Origin: Thermoproteota archaeon
GTDB lineage: Archaea; Thermoproteota; Thermoprotei; Gearchaeales; Gearchaeaceae
DNA length: 64,000 nt
Reading direction: 5' to 3'
Assembly (NCBI GenBank): GCA_021324265.1
Contig: JAJPJK010000009.1
Location: 134,164 to 198,163 of the forward strand
The notes under the pieces: generated by a model
What the model saw: only the letters and a program-made list of their open reading frames with translations
What the model was told of the DNA's origin: nothing
The model's database searches: none
Translations under genes and position numbers: made by a program
Shown: positions 55,594 to 63,893 of the stretch, one piece after another
Layout of the letters: each line of letters starts with the position of its first letter
Numbering within the stretch: position 1 is the stretch's first letter

Positions 55594-56526
55594 ATGGTGA
55601 TATATAATTACACAGTAACGGGCTATACTTCTTTAGATGAGCTAGTATTTGGTTCAAGATCGTATAGCATATTTGGTGGCTCTGTAATTTATGGCTCTAT
55701 ACAGGCTTCGAAGCTATGTGATGGTGTTTCTTTAATAACTGCAATCGGCAAAAATGAGGAAAAGGAATTTGTTTCTCTTTTGAAAACCTACAATATAGAA
55801 CCAATAAAAATAGAAAGCTACGATGGAAAAACACTTTCTTTCATCAATGAATATGAAAACGATTATAGGATTCAGAGAGTTAAGAATAGGCCGAATTTAA
55901 ACATAAATCTTTCTTCATTGAATTTCAAGACCAAATCTCTACATTTAGGACCATTGCTAGACGAAATAAAAATGGATATCGATTTCCATGAATTTGCAAA
56001 TCTTGTAGCACTTGATTTACAAGGTCTTATTAGACAAGAATTAGAAGGCAAGATAATGAAGAAGAACATCACGGATCTATATTTTCTTTCATCTGTTGAT
56101 GTTTTGAAGTGTGATTGGCATGAATTCCTTTCCCTTAAAGTAGGTAGTTCTTTTGATGATGTAGTGATGAAAATATTTGATGCTGGACCTAACATATTAA
56201 TAATCACAAATGGAGATAAAGGAAGCTATGTCATTACAGAGCGAAAGGCCTTATTTGTACCGCCTTATAAACCTTCCCGAGTTGTAGACCCAACTGGTGC
56301 AGGTGATGTTTATTTATCTAGCTTCATAATCACTTACTTCAATACAAATGATCTTGGTTACTCGGCGCTTTTTGCTTCTTGTGCCTCATCTTTCGTAATC
56401 GAGGATTTAGGTTTCTCATCAATTGCAGATGCTGTGAAAATTAAAAGAAGAATGAAGGAGCAGAATCTTAAATTTAAAGAACTGAGCTTGACAGAATTGC
56501 CCTCTTATGGGCCGGCCCGGATTTGA
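55594..56526 (+). CDS. PfkB-family sugar/nucleoside kinase
   Basis: The 310-residue protein has an N-terminal GGS-type motif (SIFGGSVIYGSIQASKLC) and the ATP-binding/catalytic VVDPTGAGDVYLSSFI (GAGD, Asp base) near residue 240. Ribokinase fold; substrate is unknown. The N-terminal first motif is short compared with typical PfkB proteins. The final 19 bases overlap tRNA-Val on the other strand. Confidence 0.88.
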   Translation: MVIYNYTVTGYTSLDELVFGSRSYSIFGGSVIYGSIQASKLCDGVSLITAIGKNEEKEFVSLLKTYNIEPIKIESYDGKTLSFINEYENDYRIQRVKNRPNLNINLSSLNFKTKSLHLGPLLDEIKMDIDFHEFANLVALDLQGLIRQELEGKIMKKNITDLYFLSSVDVLKCDWHEFLSLKVGSSFDDVVMKIFDAGPNILIITNGDKGSYVITERKALFVPPYKPSRVVDPTGAGDVYLSSFIITYFNTNDLGYSALFASCASSFVIEDLGFSSIADAVKIKRRMKEQNLKFKELSLTELPSYGPARI

Positions 56527-56581
56527 ACCGGGGACCTTCGCCTCGTAAGGGCGACATCCTACCAGGCTAGACTACCGGCCC
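56508..56581 (-). tRNA. tRNA-Val(TAC)
   Basis: Minus-strand cloverleaf with acceptor GGGCCGG/CCGGCCC, anticodon stem TCGCC/GGCGA and loop CTTACGA (anticodon TAC), T-arm CCCGGTTCAAATCCGGG, discriminator A. Its 3' end overlaps the convergent kinase gene by 19 bases, and its first base overlaps the last base of the TFE gene on the same strand. Confidence 0.93.
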
Positions 56582-57111
56582 TAAGGCTTTGACTCAGCCA
56601 TTTCAATCAACTTTTCTATTTCATCAATTTTCTTTTTTAATTTTTCAATTCTATGGGCTTTATCCTTTACTATCAAAACCTTACCACATCCTTCGACATC
56701 ACAAACATAATTATTGTTAAGGGCCTCGGTCTCCGTCATCGTTCTTTGATGCTCTGGGCAGTAGTAAAATGTATTCTCTTCTTCGTACTTTAATCTCATT
56801 TTGAATTTGTTCAAAATTACCTTGAGCTTATCAATCACCACTTTATCGAATTGATCAACCTTGAAAGTTGCATTATAAATATACCAACCAGACTTCTCAT
56901 CTCTTTCCTTTTTGAAATCGACCAAACCCAAATTGAAAAGATCATAGAGGATTTTTCTAACGACAGTAACTTTCAGATTACTTTGTTTAGCAAGCCACTC
57001 CTCACCAACTTCAGATTTATTCAGCATTAAGGCCACAACTTGTGCAGCCTCAGGTCTTAGGAGCATAGATATCGTTTTGGTTATGTATTCCTTTTCTTTT
57101 TTCGTTACCAT
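56581..57111 (-). CDS. tfe: Transcription factor E, alpha subunit (TFE)
   Basis: The 176-residue protein has an N-terminal winged helix (SMLLRPEAAQVVALMLNKSEVGEEWLAKQSNLKV) and a C-terminal zinc ribbon CPEH...C...C (YYCPEHQ, VCDVEGCGK). It helps open promoter DNA with RNA polymerase. The His in CPEH is a variation in the usual four-Cys site. Located beside MBF1 on the same strand. Confidence 0.93.
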   Translation of the reverse strand: MVTKKEKEYITKTISMLLRPEAAQVVALMLNKSEVGEEWLAKQSNLKVTVVRKILYDLFNLGLVDFKKERDEKSGWYIYNATFKVDQFDKVVIDKLKVILNKFKMRLKYEEENTFYYCPEHQRTMTETEALNNNYVCDVEGCGKVLIVKDKAHRIEKLKKKIDEIEKLIEMAESKP

Positions 57112-57138
57112 TACTATATTCCTATTTGAACTTGCTAA

Positions 57139-57606
57139 TCAATCTTCCTTAACTTCTATAACGTCACCTAGCGTAAGACTTGCATCAACTTTCTTTTCAG
57201 CAAGTGTTTCTTCAAAGCTTTCTGTTTCTAGCAAGCTTATCTTCAGAGTCTTCTCAAGCTTTTTAGCCATCTCTATTGTAGGTTTGAGTTTTCCAGCTTC
57301 AACCTTCTTTAAGGTCGATAGTTTTTCACCAATCAATGAAGCGAGCATATCTTGAGTTATTCCCATGCTTTCCCTCGCTTTTTTTATCTCCCTAGCATAG
57401 TCTTCCCTAACTGTATATTCAGGCTCTTTTCTGACCTGTGGTTTCTTAAGAATTACTTGCTGTTTAACTATGGGTTTCCTCTCTACAGGCTTTACAACAA
57501 CTTCTTCTCCTATTACTTTGCACTCTTCACAGACCTTCAGAATTGCTTTATTGAATCTTATAGTTATAGGTTTTTCAATCTGTTTGCCGCAGATTTCGCA
57601 ATACAC
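57139..57606 (-). CDS. Multiprotein bridging factor 1 (aMBF1)
   Basis: The 155-residue protein has an N-terminal zinc ribbon (CEICGKQI...CEECKVIG) and a Cro/C1-type helix-turn-helix (IKKARESMGITQDMLASLIGEKLSTLKKVEAGKLKP). It is an archaeal MBF1, thought to link transcription or translation factors. Follows the usual layout; transcribed with TFE. Confidence 0.94.
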   Translation of the reverse strand: MYCEICGKQIEKPITIRFNKAILKVCEECKVIGEEVVVKPVERKPIVKQQVILKKPQVRKEPEYTVREDYAREIKKARESMGITQDMLASLIGEKLSTLKKVEAGKLKPTIEMAKKLEKTLKISLLETESFEETLAEKKVDASLTLGDVIEVKED

Positions 57607-57635
57607 AGCTTAAATCAATATCTCTCTATATATCT

Positions 57636-58127
57636 TTGTTAGCTGTGAGCCTCAATCCTTTACTAGCGATCAAAGCACTTGCAGCATACCAATTCGGCAT
57701 AGAGGTAGCGGAGGCTCTCTTCAAGAAAGAGATCATGAACTCTCTAAAGCCTAAATTCTCAGGTAAAACAGGTAGGATTAGATATATTTTTTTAAATAAT
57801 GCGCCTTACTTATCGATCCGAACTTCTGATGGCTTTTTAACTCTTAGCATCAAAGCAGCAAGAGAGGTACTTAGTTCTCTAAGTAAATTTGAAAACCTCG
57901 TAGTGGTTGATAAAAATGCTGTAAAGAGCATGCTGGAGAGAAAAGAAGTATTGGCAAAACAGGTTAAGGAGGTTAGCAAGAATTTGAAGGCTGGCTCCGA
58001 AGTTATCGTCATAGATGAGGATAGAAAAATCATCGCTGTAGGGAGAGCTATACTCAGTGGAAGAGAAATGTTAGAAATTAAAAGAGGCGCGGTTATTAAA
58101 TTACGTAAAGTGAGCAGATATGTTTAG
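57636..58127 (+). CDS. PUA-domain protein related to the archaeosine transglycosylase tail
   Basis: The 163-residue protein shows an N-terminal helical part (AIKALAAYQFGIEVAEALFK), a pre-PUA section and a C-terminal PUA domain (VVDKNAVKSMLERKEVLAKQVKEVSKNLKAGSEVIVIDEDRKIIAVGRAI). These resemble the C2/C3 domains of archaeal tRNA-guanine transglycosylase. The start is TTG 57636 or GTG 57645. It overlaps nac by eight bases. Confidence 0.85.
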   Translation: MLAVSLNPLLAIKALAAYQFGIEVAEALFKKEIMNSLKPKFSGKTGRIRYIFLNNAPYLSIRTSDGFLTLSIKAAREVLSSLSKFENLVVVDKNAVKSMLERKEVLAKQVKEVSKNLKAGSEVIVIDEDRKIIAVGRAILSGREMLEIKRGAVIKLRKVSRYV

Positions 58128-58485
58128 AAGGGGGATGAATAGGGAGACGATGAGGATGCTTCAAAGAATGGGCGTAAGTTTTGAAAATCTCGAGGGTGTA
58201 GAGGAGGTTGTTTTGAAAATGAAGGATAAATCAATTATATTGAAGAATCCTGAAGTCGTTGTTGCGAATGTAAGCGGCCAGAAGCTCTATCAAATCGTAT
58301 CAGCTCAGGAAGTTGAGGAAAAAGCCGAGACCAAGATTGAGTCAAGCTATGTCCCCGGTGAGGAAGACATCTCAATAGTAATGCAACAAGCCAACGCTAC
58401 TAGGGAGGAAGCTATTAATGCACTCAAAGAAACTGATGGCGATATCGCTTCAGCTATAATTTTAATAAAGGCCAGAAAAGGGTGA
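58120..58485 (+). CDS. nac: Nascent polypeptide-associated complex protein (alpha-NAC)
   Basis: The 121-residue archaeal NAC has a NAC domain (VEEVVLKMKDKSIILKNPEVVVANVSGQKLYQI) and a C-terminal UBA domain (EDISIVMQQANATREEAINALKETDGDIASAIILI). It binds nascent chains at the ribosome exit. Overlaps both neighbouring genes. Confidence 0.96.
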   Translation: MFRRGMNRETMRMLQRMGVSFENLEGVEEVVLKMKDKSIILKNPEVVVANVSGQKLYQIVSAQEVEEKAETKIESSYVPGEEDISIVMQQANATREEAINALKETDGDIASAIILIKARKG

Positions 58486-59006
58486 AACTTAAGGCTCTAA
58501 AGGATTTCAATGCATGGATAGGTTATTCAGGATTTGAGATACGCTACTCTAGATCTAAACAGCTATTGGATCATGTGATGAATTCAAAAATGCAACTCGC
58601 CCAAGCCGTGGATGCCACTAAAATATGCTGTAGTACGCAAATAGAAATTGCAGTCATGAGGACTTATAGAGCCTTTAAAATGGGAAGAAATATAGCCAAA
58701 AATATGTCTATGGAGCTTTTGCTCAGGCTTAGTGGTAAGAGGCAAATCCATGAAGCTCTTAACTTATTGGGTTTAAAAGAAAGCTCTAAATATGTAGCTC
58801 TAATTTGTGCCGATAGTGATCAGGGATCTCTAGAGGACTTTATCAGGAAAACATTATCCGAGTTTGCAATCAGAGAAGATGAAACTCTAATAGAAGTATA
58901 TGATAAATCAAAGGAAGAAGTACTAAAGCTAACTTACGATCTCAAAACGCAAGATATCATCAAAGAAGTCTTGATGAAGATCGCTTATTTAGAAATATTG
59001 AGCTAG
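58482..59006 (+). CDS. KEOPS complex subunit Cgi121
   Basis: The 174-residue protein has IEIAVMRTYRAFKMGRNIAKNMSMELLLRLSGKRQIHEALNLLG, matching archaeal Cgi121. KEOPS makes N6-threonylcarbamoyladenosine in tRNA, and Cgi121 recruits tRNA. GTG start at 58482, overlapping NAC by four bases. Confidence 0.92.
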   Translation: MKLKALKDFNAWIGYSGFEIRYSRSKQLLDHVMNSKMQLAQAVDATKICCSTQIEIAVMRTYRAFKMGRNIAKNMSMELLLRLSGKRQIHEALNLLGLKESSKYVALICADSDQGSLEDFIRKTLSEFAIREDETLIEVYDKSKEEVLKLTYDLKTQDIIKEVLMKIAYLEILS

Positions 59007-59554
59007 TCTAAATTTACTTCTTTACCCAGCAACTTGGAGATCGCTTCCTTCTTTATTTTGTGTAAAGCGAATATTTGGTCATTTTTTATAACAGATACTC
59101 CTGCAATCTCCTTTATCACCTCTATTAGTATCATATAGTCGTAATTTTTCAAATCTACCTTGCCTCTCACCTTCTCAGCTATTCGAGATATCAATTTCAT
59201 GCTAGATAAATCAGAATTCCTTTTGCTCACACTTATCCTGTAACGATCTTCTTCTTTTATCTTATATACAAGTGAAAGTGCAGCATTAACGATAGAATCT
59301 TCATGGGCATCAACAATTGCCTCTAAAGGTATTGCTCTCAAAATATACTTAATGCTCCATGGATTTTCTCTAGCAAAATCTATAAGACTCTCCACAGCAT
59401 CTATAGGATTGAAGTTGATCTTTATCAACACAATGCCTGGCATGTTCGTATCTAGAACATCGAAATCGCCGTAACTGTTGAGAATGGTCCATGCTTCTTG
59501 TATGCAATCATCTTCTCTAAATCTGTAAGTGGTGAGAATAATTCCCTTATCCAT
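59003..59554 (-). CDS. THUMP-domain protein (Tan1-like)
   Basis: The 183-residue protein has an N-terminal part (GIILTTYRFREDDCIQEAWTIL) and a THUMP fold (LKNYDYMILIEVIKEIAGVSVI). Tan1 assists N4-acetylation of tRNA-Ser and tRNA-Leu in eukaryotes; the archaeal role is inferred. Its end overlaps Cgi121 by four bases convergently. Confidence 0.85.
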   Translation of the reverse strand: MDKGIILTTYRFREDDCIQEAWTILNSYGDFDVLDTNMPGIVLIKINFNPIDAVESLIDFARENPWSIKYILRAIPLEAIVDAHEDSIVNAALSLVYKIKEEDRYRISVSKRNSDLSSMKLISRIAEKVRGKVDLKNYDYMILIEVIKEIAGVSVIKNDQIFALHKIKKEAISKLLGKEVNLD

Positions 59555-59861
59555 GTTTTAGGAAGAGGATTAAGTGTTCATCTTTATATTTTTTCAAGAT
59601 GTTCTCTTTCTTTCTGAATCTGGTCTTCATTGAATAGAGTTCTCCTCTATATACTTTTTTTAAAACCTTGATAACTTGGGATTTTGTGATTGTACTTCTC
59701 GATCCTATCCTTTTAAGCTTTCTGTGAATCCTTTTCGTAGAAATCAAATAATAAGAATTTTCATGCTCTATAATAGCCTTGAATTCTTCCCAATTCTCAA
59801 TAGCTCTAAAGATTCCCTTAAGATTTTTCTCATCGACATAGTTGATCCAAATCAAGATCAT
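59547..59861 (-). CDS. Unknown 104-aa protein upstream of the THUMP gene
   Basis: I do not recognise it. It is basic in the middle (RIHRKLKRIGSRS), has a hydrophobic beta-like start (MILIWINYV) and an acidic end (KYKDEHLILFLKHG). It overlaps the THUMP gene by eight bases and shares a divergent promoter region with the acidic microprotein. Possible RNA-related partner by context only. Confidence 0.6.
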   Translation of the reverse strand: MILIWINYVDEKNLKGIFRAIENWEEFKAIIEHENSYYLISTKRIHRKLKRIGSRSTITKSQVIKVLKKVYRGELYSMKTRFRKKENILKKYKDEHLILFLKHG

Positions 59862-59880
59862 GCATCTTATAACACAATAT

Positions 59881-59889
59881 TTTTAAATA
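59881..59889 (+). promoter_or_regulatory. TATA box of the acidic microprotein gene
   Basis: TTTTAAATA lies 20-28 bases before the ATG at 59909, so transcription should begin at or next to the ATG (leaderless). Confidence 0.55.
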
Positions 59890-59908
59890 AGATGTGTGAA
59901 TAAGAGTT

Positions 59909-59986
59909 ATGGCTGAAGAAGAGGAGCTTGAGGAATTCGAGGAATTCGAGGAGTTCGAAGAGCTTGAGGAATTCGAGGAATTTTAA
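59909..59986 (+). CDS. Acidic microprotein built from Glu-Glu-Phe/Leu repeats (25 aa)
   Basis: ATG 59909 to TAA 59986 encodes Met-Ala followed by Glu pairs separated by Phe or Leu: the motif EEF or EEL repeats seven times to the end. The codons vary (GAA/GAG, TTC/TTT/CTT), so the repetition is not a simple DNA slip of one unit, although GAGGAATTC-like units are repeated. It has its own TATA box and precedes a TFS-like gene with its own box. No known family is recognised; it could be an acidic interaction tail or DNA/RNA mimic. Confidence 0.55.
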   Translation: MAEEEELEEFEEFEEFEELEEFEEF

Positions 59987-59996
59987 ATTCGATGGC

Positions 59997-60005
59997 TTTT
60001 TAAGG
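59997..60005 (+). promoter_or_regulatory. TATA-like box of the zinc-ribbon gene
   Basis: TTTTTAAGG ends 24 bases before ATG 60029, consistent with a leaderless mRNA. Confidence 0.45.
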
Positions 60006-60028
60006 AAGTTATTGTATTAAATTTTTGC

Positions 60029-60283
60029 ATGGAGTTTTGCCCTAAGTGCAATAACCTTATGGTTCCTAAAAAGACAAAGAAAGGTATAAAGCTCGTTTGT
60101 ACGAATTGTGGCTATTCGAAAACTGCAAAGAAAGTCGATATCAAGCTCATTACGAAATCTACTAATAAGAAGAGTAAGGAGATAGCAATTACTACTCCAG
60201 AAGAGGTAAAGGCAAGGGAAGAAGAGAAGTTGATGCTTGAAGAACTGTACAAAGATTCGCTGGAATACTTCGAGACTGATTAG
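60029..60283 (+). CDS. TFS/RpoM-like N-terminal zinc ribbon protein, no C-terminal ribbon
   Basis: The 84-residue protein begins EFCPKCNNLMVPKKT...LVCTNCGYSK, the N-terminal ribbon of archaeal TFS (Rpb9/TFIIS relative). TFS normally has a second ribbon with an acidic catalytic hairpin of about 110 residues total; here the C-terminal part is instead an acidic helix (PEEVKAREEEKLMLEELYKDSLEYFETD). It may bind RNA polymerase but should not stimulate cleavage. Its stop overlaps the GTG of the ABCE1 gene. Confidence 0.75.
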   Translation: MEFCPKCNNLMVPKKTKKGIKLVCTNCGYSKTAKKVDIKLITKSTNKKSKEIAITTPEEVKAREEEKLMLEELYKDSLEYFETD

Positions 60284-62076
60284 TGTCGGTAAGGATAGCT
60301 ATAGTTGATAGGGATTATTGTAAATCAGACAAATGTAACTTTGAATGTAATCGTTTTTGCCCAATAGTAAGAGCTGGAAGGGAAATTGTATGGCTTGATG
60401 AAGAAGGGAAAGCGGTAATAGATGAGCAAGGCTGTATTGGGTGCGGTATTTGTGTTGAGAAATGCCCCTTCCATGCGATAGAAATAATAAATCTTGCAAG
60501 CGAACCTAACGTACCATGTATACACCAATATGGCGTAAATACCTTTAGGCTCTACGGGCTTCCAATTTTAAGATATGGTAAGGCATCTGGCATAGTAGGC
60601 ATGAATGGAGCAGGAAAATCCACTGCAATTAACATTTTATCTGGTAAAATTTACCCCAATCTAGGTCAGCTCGATACTAAGCCTGAGCCCGAAGACATCA
60701 TCAAAAAGTTCAAGGGTAGCGAGTTGCAGCGTTATCTAAAAGATCTTTATGACAAGAAAATAAGGATATCCCTCAAACCTCAGGATATCCATGAGATACC
60801 TCTTGTGCTTAAAGGATATGTAAAGGATTTGATCAAATTCGTTGAAGACAAGGATCTTTTTGATGTAGCAAGCGAAATGCTAGAAATTAAGAGCTTCATC
60901 GATAAAAAGATCGAAGAGCTCAGCGGAGGTGAGCTGCAGAGATTTGCGATCGGTTTTGCAATATCGAAGAATGCAGATGTTTATTTCTTAGACGAACCAT
61001 GCAGCTATTTAGATGTTTATCAAAGATTGAGATTAGCTAAACTTCTGGATTTCCTTTTGGATAAAGGTAAAACTATACTTTTAGTAGAGCACGACTTTTC
61101 CATCATAGATTATCTATGCGACACTGTCTCCTTAATATATGGTAAGCCTAAAGTTTATGGTATTGTTTCTCTGCCATACTCCACGAATGCTGGTATAAAC
61201 GCTTATTTCGAGGGCTTTTTACCCCATGAAAATGTAAGAATAAGGAAAAATCCAATAAAGTTTTACATGAAAAGCCTTGAAAGGGGGGAGTTCAGCCCTT
61301 ATAAATATCTATTTTGGACTGATCTCATGATAAAATTAGGCGATTTTGAGCTTGAGGTTCAAGAAGGAAGTGCTAATAAAGGCGAGGTTTTGGGGATTGT
61401 AGGTCCTAATGCAATAGGTAAAACGACTTTCATAAAATCGCTTGTGGGTGAGATCAAGGAATATCGTGGTAACATCTATGCAATTGAGCAAAGCAATAAG
61501 ATGAGCTACAAACCGCAAGTCTTTAGCTTCGAAAATGAAGATTTGAGCGTGAAGGAATATCTTCAATTAATCAATAGTGAGTATTCAAAAAATGAATGGA
61601 TAAATGAGGAGATAATCCAGCCTTTGAGGATTGATCAAATATATGAACGTAAAATAAATGAACTGAGCGGTGGCGAAAGGCAAGCTTTGATGGTAGCATC
61701 TTGCTTGCTGAGGGAAGCTGATATTTATGTTTTCGATGAACCCAGCGCTTTCTTAGATGTAGAGCAGAGGTTAGCTCTTGCAAAGCTTTTGAAGAAATAT
61801 GCTCAAACCTTTAGGAAGCTTGTAATCGTTGTAGAGCACGACCTTTTAATTCATGATTTCACAGCAGATTCCATCATGGTCTTCAAAGGCATGCCTGGCA
61901 AAAAGGGCATTGCGCTCAAACCAATGCCTCTAAAAGAGGGTTTCAATTCCTTCTTAAAGGACGTAGATATAACCTTCAGAAGGGATAAGCGAACCAATAG
62001 GCCTAGGATAAATAAGCCTGGCTCCAGCTTGGATCGCTACCAAAAAGAAATTGGAGAGTATTACTATCTAGAATAG
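60283..62076 (+). CDS. Ribosome recycling ATPase ABCE1 (Rli1)
   Basis: The 597-residue protein starts with a GTG and has two 4Fe-4S clusters (CKSDKCNFECNRFCP, GCIGCGICVEKCPF), then two ABC domains. Walker A is GMNGAGKST near residue 106 and GPNAIGKTT near 374; ABC signatures are LSGGELQRF and LSGGERQAL. ABCE1 splits ribosomes after Pelota or release factors. It fits with Pelota at 51238. Confidence 0.97.
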   Translation: MSVRIAIVDRDYCKSDKCNFECNRFCPIVRAGREIVWLDEEGKAVIDEQGCIGCGICVEKCPFHAIEIINLASEPNVPCIHQYGVNTFRLYGLPILRYGKASGIVGMNGAGKSTAINILSGKIYPNLGQLDTKPEPEDIIKKFKGSELQRYLKDLYDKKIRISLKPQDIHEIPLVLKGYVKDLIKFVEDKDLFDVASEMLEIKSFIDKKIEELSGGELQRFAIGFAISKNADVYFLDEPCSYLDVYQRLRLAKLLDFLLDKGKTILLVEHDFSIIDYLCDTVSLIYGKPKVYGIVSLPYSTNAGINAYFEGFLPHENVRIRKNPIKFYMKSLERGEFSPYKYLFWTDLMIKLGDFELEVQEGSANKGEVLGIVGPNAIGKTTFIKSLVGEIKEYRGNIYAIEQSNKMSYKPQVFSFENEDLSVKEYLQLINSEYSKNEWINEEIIQPLRIDQIYERKINELSGGERQALMVASCLLREADIYVFDEPSAFLDVEQRLALAKLLKKYAQTFRKLVIVVEHDLLIHDFTADSIMVFKGMPGKKGIALKPMPLKEGFNSFLKDVDITFRRDKRTNRPRINKPGSSLDRYQKEIGEYYYLE

Positions 62077-62106
62077 GCTTAAATCTATTGTTTCCCTTAG
62101 AATCCT

Positions 62107-63210
62107 ATGACTAAAGTAACTGTATCTTTAATTAAGGCAGATGTCGGTTCTCTTGCAGGCCATCATAAGGTTATTCCTGAACAAATTGAAACAGCGAAGC
62201 AACTATTAACGAAGGCAAAGCAGAGTGGCCAAATTATAGACTTCTTCGTCTTTAATGCAGGCGATGATCTAGAGCTTTTGATGACTCATAATAGAGGTGT
62301 TGATAATCCTGACATTCATGGTTTAGCTTGGAATGTATTTAAGGAGGTGACTGAAAAAGTTTCAAATAAGTATAAACTATATGCTGCTGGACAGGATTTG
62401 CTTTCAGAAGCTTTCTCAGGGAACATAAAAGGCTTAGGTCCTATGGCTGCTGAAATGGAAATAGATGAACGTCCTAGTGAGCCCATAATAGCATTCGCTG
62501 CAGATAAGACTGAGCCTGGTGCATGTAACTTACCTTTGTATAGAGTCTTCGCAGATCCTTTTTGTACACCGGGCCTTGTTATAGATCCTTCCATGCATGA
62601 AGGTTTCATATTTGAAGTGATGGATCTCATGGAAAACAAAATAATTTCTCTTAGAACTCCTGAAGAATCCTATGATCTACTCGCTCTAATAGGTACTCCT
62701 GGGAGATTTGTAATATCGCGCGTATTGAGAAAGGATGGTTTGCTAGCAGCAGTTGCAAGTACGAGCAGATTATCATTAATCGCAGGAAGATATGTAGGAA
62801 AGGATGACCCTGTATGTCTTGTTAGGGCTCAGAGAGGCTTACCTGCTGTCGGAGAATATCTAGAAGCATTTTCATATCCTTATCTCGTTGCAGGATGGAT
62901 GCGCGGGAGCCATATAGGTCCCATGATGCCTGTTTCTTTAAAGGATTCAAGGGTTAGCAGATTCGATGGTCCTCCAAGAGTTGTAGCCTTGGGCTTCCAA
63001 GTCTATAATGGCAATCTTTTAGGTCCTGCAGATCTTTTCGATGATGTGGCATTCGATACTGTTAGGCAGAAGGCACAGGAAATAGCTGAATATGTAAGAA
63101 GGCATGGTCCTTTCATGCCCCATCGTCTTGGGCCTGAGGAGATGGAGTACACGACGCTACCTCAAGTACTGAAGAAACTCGAGAAACGCTTCGCTGAAGT
63201 TAAAGCTTGA
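62107..63210 (+). CDS. fbp: Fructose-1,6-bisphosphate aldolase/phosphatase (archaeal bifunctional)
   Basis: The 367-residue protein begins TKVTVSLIKADVGSLAGHHKVIP, the FBPA/P signature with Mg-binding residues (DVGS, HH), then FNAGDDLELLMTHNRG and RFDGPPRVVALGFQV. It makes fructose 6-phosphate from triose phosphates in gluconeogenesis. Next to tpiA, the enzyme that supplies the same pathway. Confidence 0.97.
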   Translation: MTKVTVSLIKADVGSLAGHHKVIPEQIETAKQLLTKAKQSGQIIDFFVFNAGDDLELLMTHNRGVDNPDIHGLAWNVFKEVTEKVSNKYKLYAAGQDLLSEAFSGNIKGLGPMAAEMEIDERPSEPIIAFAADKTEPGACNLPLYRVFADPFCTPGLVIDPSMHEGFIFEVMDLMENKIISLRTPEESYDLLALIGTPGRFVISRVLRKDGLLAAVASTSRLSLIAGRYVGKDDPVCLVRAQRGLPAVGEYLEAFSYPYLVAGWMRGSHIGPMMPVSLKDSRVSRFDGPPRVVALGFQVYNGNLLGPADLFDDVAFDTVRQKAQEIAEYVRRHGPFMPHRLGPEEMEYTTLPQVLKKLEKRFAEVKA

Positions 63211-63893
63211 CACTTTTGCTGAATTTCCCTCTTTTTCTCATAAATCTGAAATGTTATGAAGAGGCACTGGGAGAAGGTGCTATAAAAATAGCTTTATCGG
63301 CAAAAAAAGTATCGCATGAATATGGCATAGACATCGCCATTTCGCCTGTTCATACAGATCTTGCTTCTATCTCAAGATATGGTATAAAAACGTTTGCTCA
63401 GGCTGCAGATCCTGTAGATCCAGGCAGTCATACAGGCCATGTTCCGCTCGAGGCAATAAAGATTGCAGGTGCTATAGGCGTAATAATTAATCATTCAGAA
63501 AAAAAACTAAGTATCGATGCCATTAGCTTTCTTTTAAATAAATGTAGGAAGCTCAATCTCATATCTTTGGTTTGTGGAGCAAGCGTAGAAGAATGTGTAA
63601 AGATTGCTAGCCTAAAACCTGATATAATCGCCATAGAACCACCTGAGCTCATAGGTACTGGAAGATCAGTATCTAAGTACAGGCCTGAAAGCGTTTATCG
63701 AACAGTCAAGGAGGTTAAGTCAATAGATAAAAGCATAAAGGTGCTTTGTGGGGCAGGAATTACTGACGGCGATGACGTAAAAGAAGCGCTCAGGCTTGGC
63801 GCTGAAGGAATACTAGTTGCTTCAAGTATAGTAAAGGCAAAGGATCAGGAAATGAAGATAAGAGAGCTCGCAATGTCTATGAGAAGATCATGA
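63207..63893 (+). CDS. tpiA: Triosephosphate isomerase, archaeal type
   Basis: The 228-residue enzyme (archaeal short form) has LINLKCYEEALGEGAIKIALSAKKV, GAIGVIINHSEKKL (His), IAIEPPELIGTG (catalytic Glu) and GILVASSIVKAKD (phosphate loop). It starts at a TTG overlapping the FBPA/P stop. Together the two supply the triose end of sugar synthesis. Confidence 0.96.
   Translation: MTLLLNFPLFLINLKCYEEALGEGAIKIALSAKKVSHEYGIDIAISPVHTDLASISRYGIKTFAQAADPVDPGSHTGHVPLEAIKIAGAIGVIINHSEKKLSIDAISFLLNKCRKLNLISLVCGASVEECVKIASLKPDIIAIEPPELIGTGRSVSKYRPESVYRTVKEVKSIDKSIKVLCGAGITDGDDVKEALRLGAEGILVASSIVKAKDQEMKIRELAMSMRRS

Noticed and set aside
59909-59986. Repeats here as a CRISPR or simple satellite
   Set aside because: There is no spacer structure; the units are codon-phased with synonymous changes inside an open frame with a TATA box.
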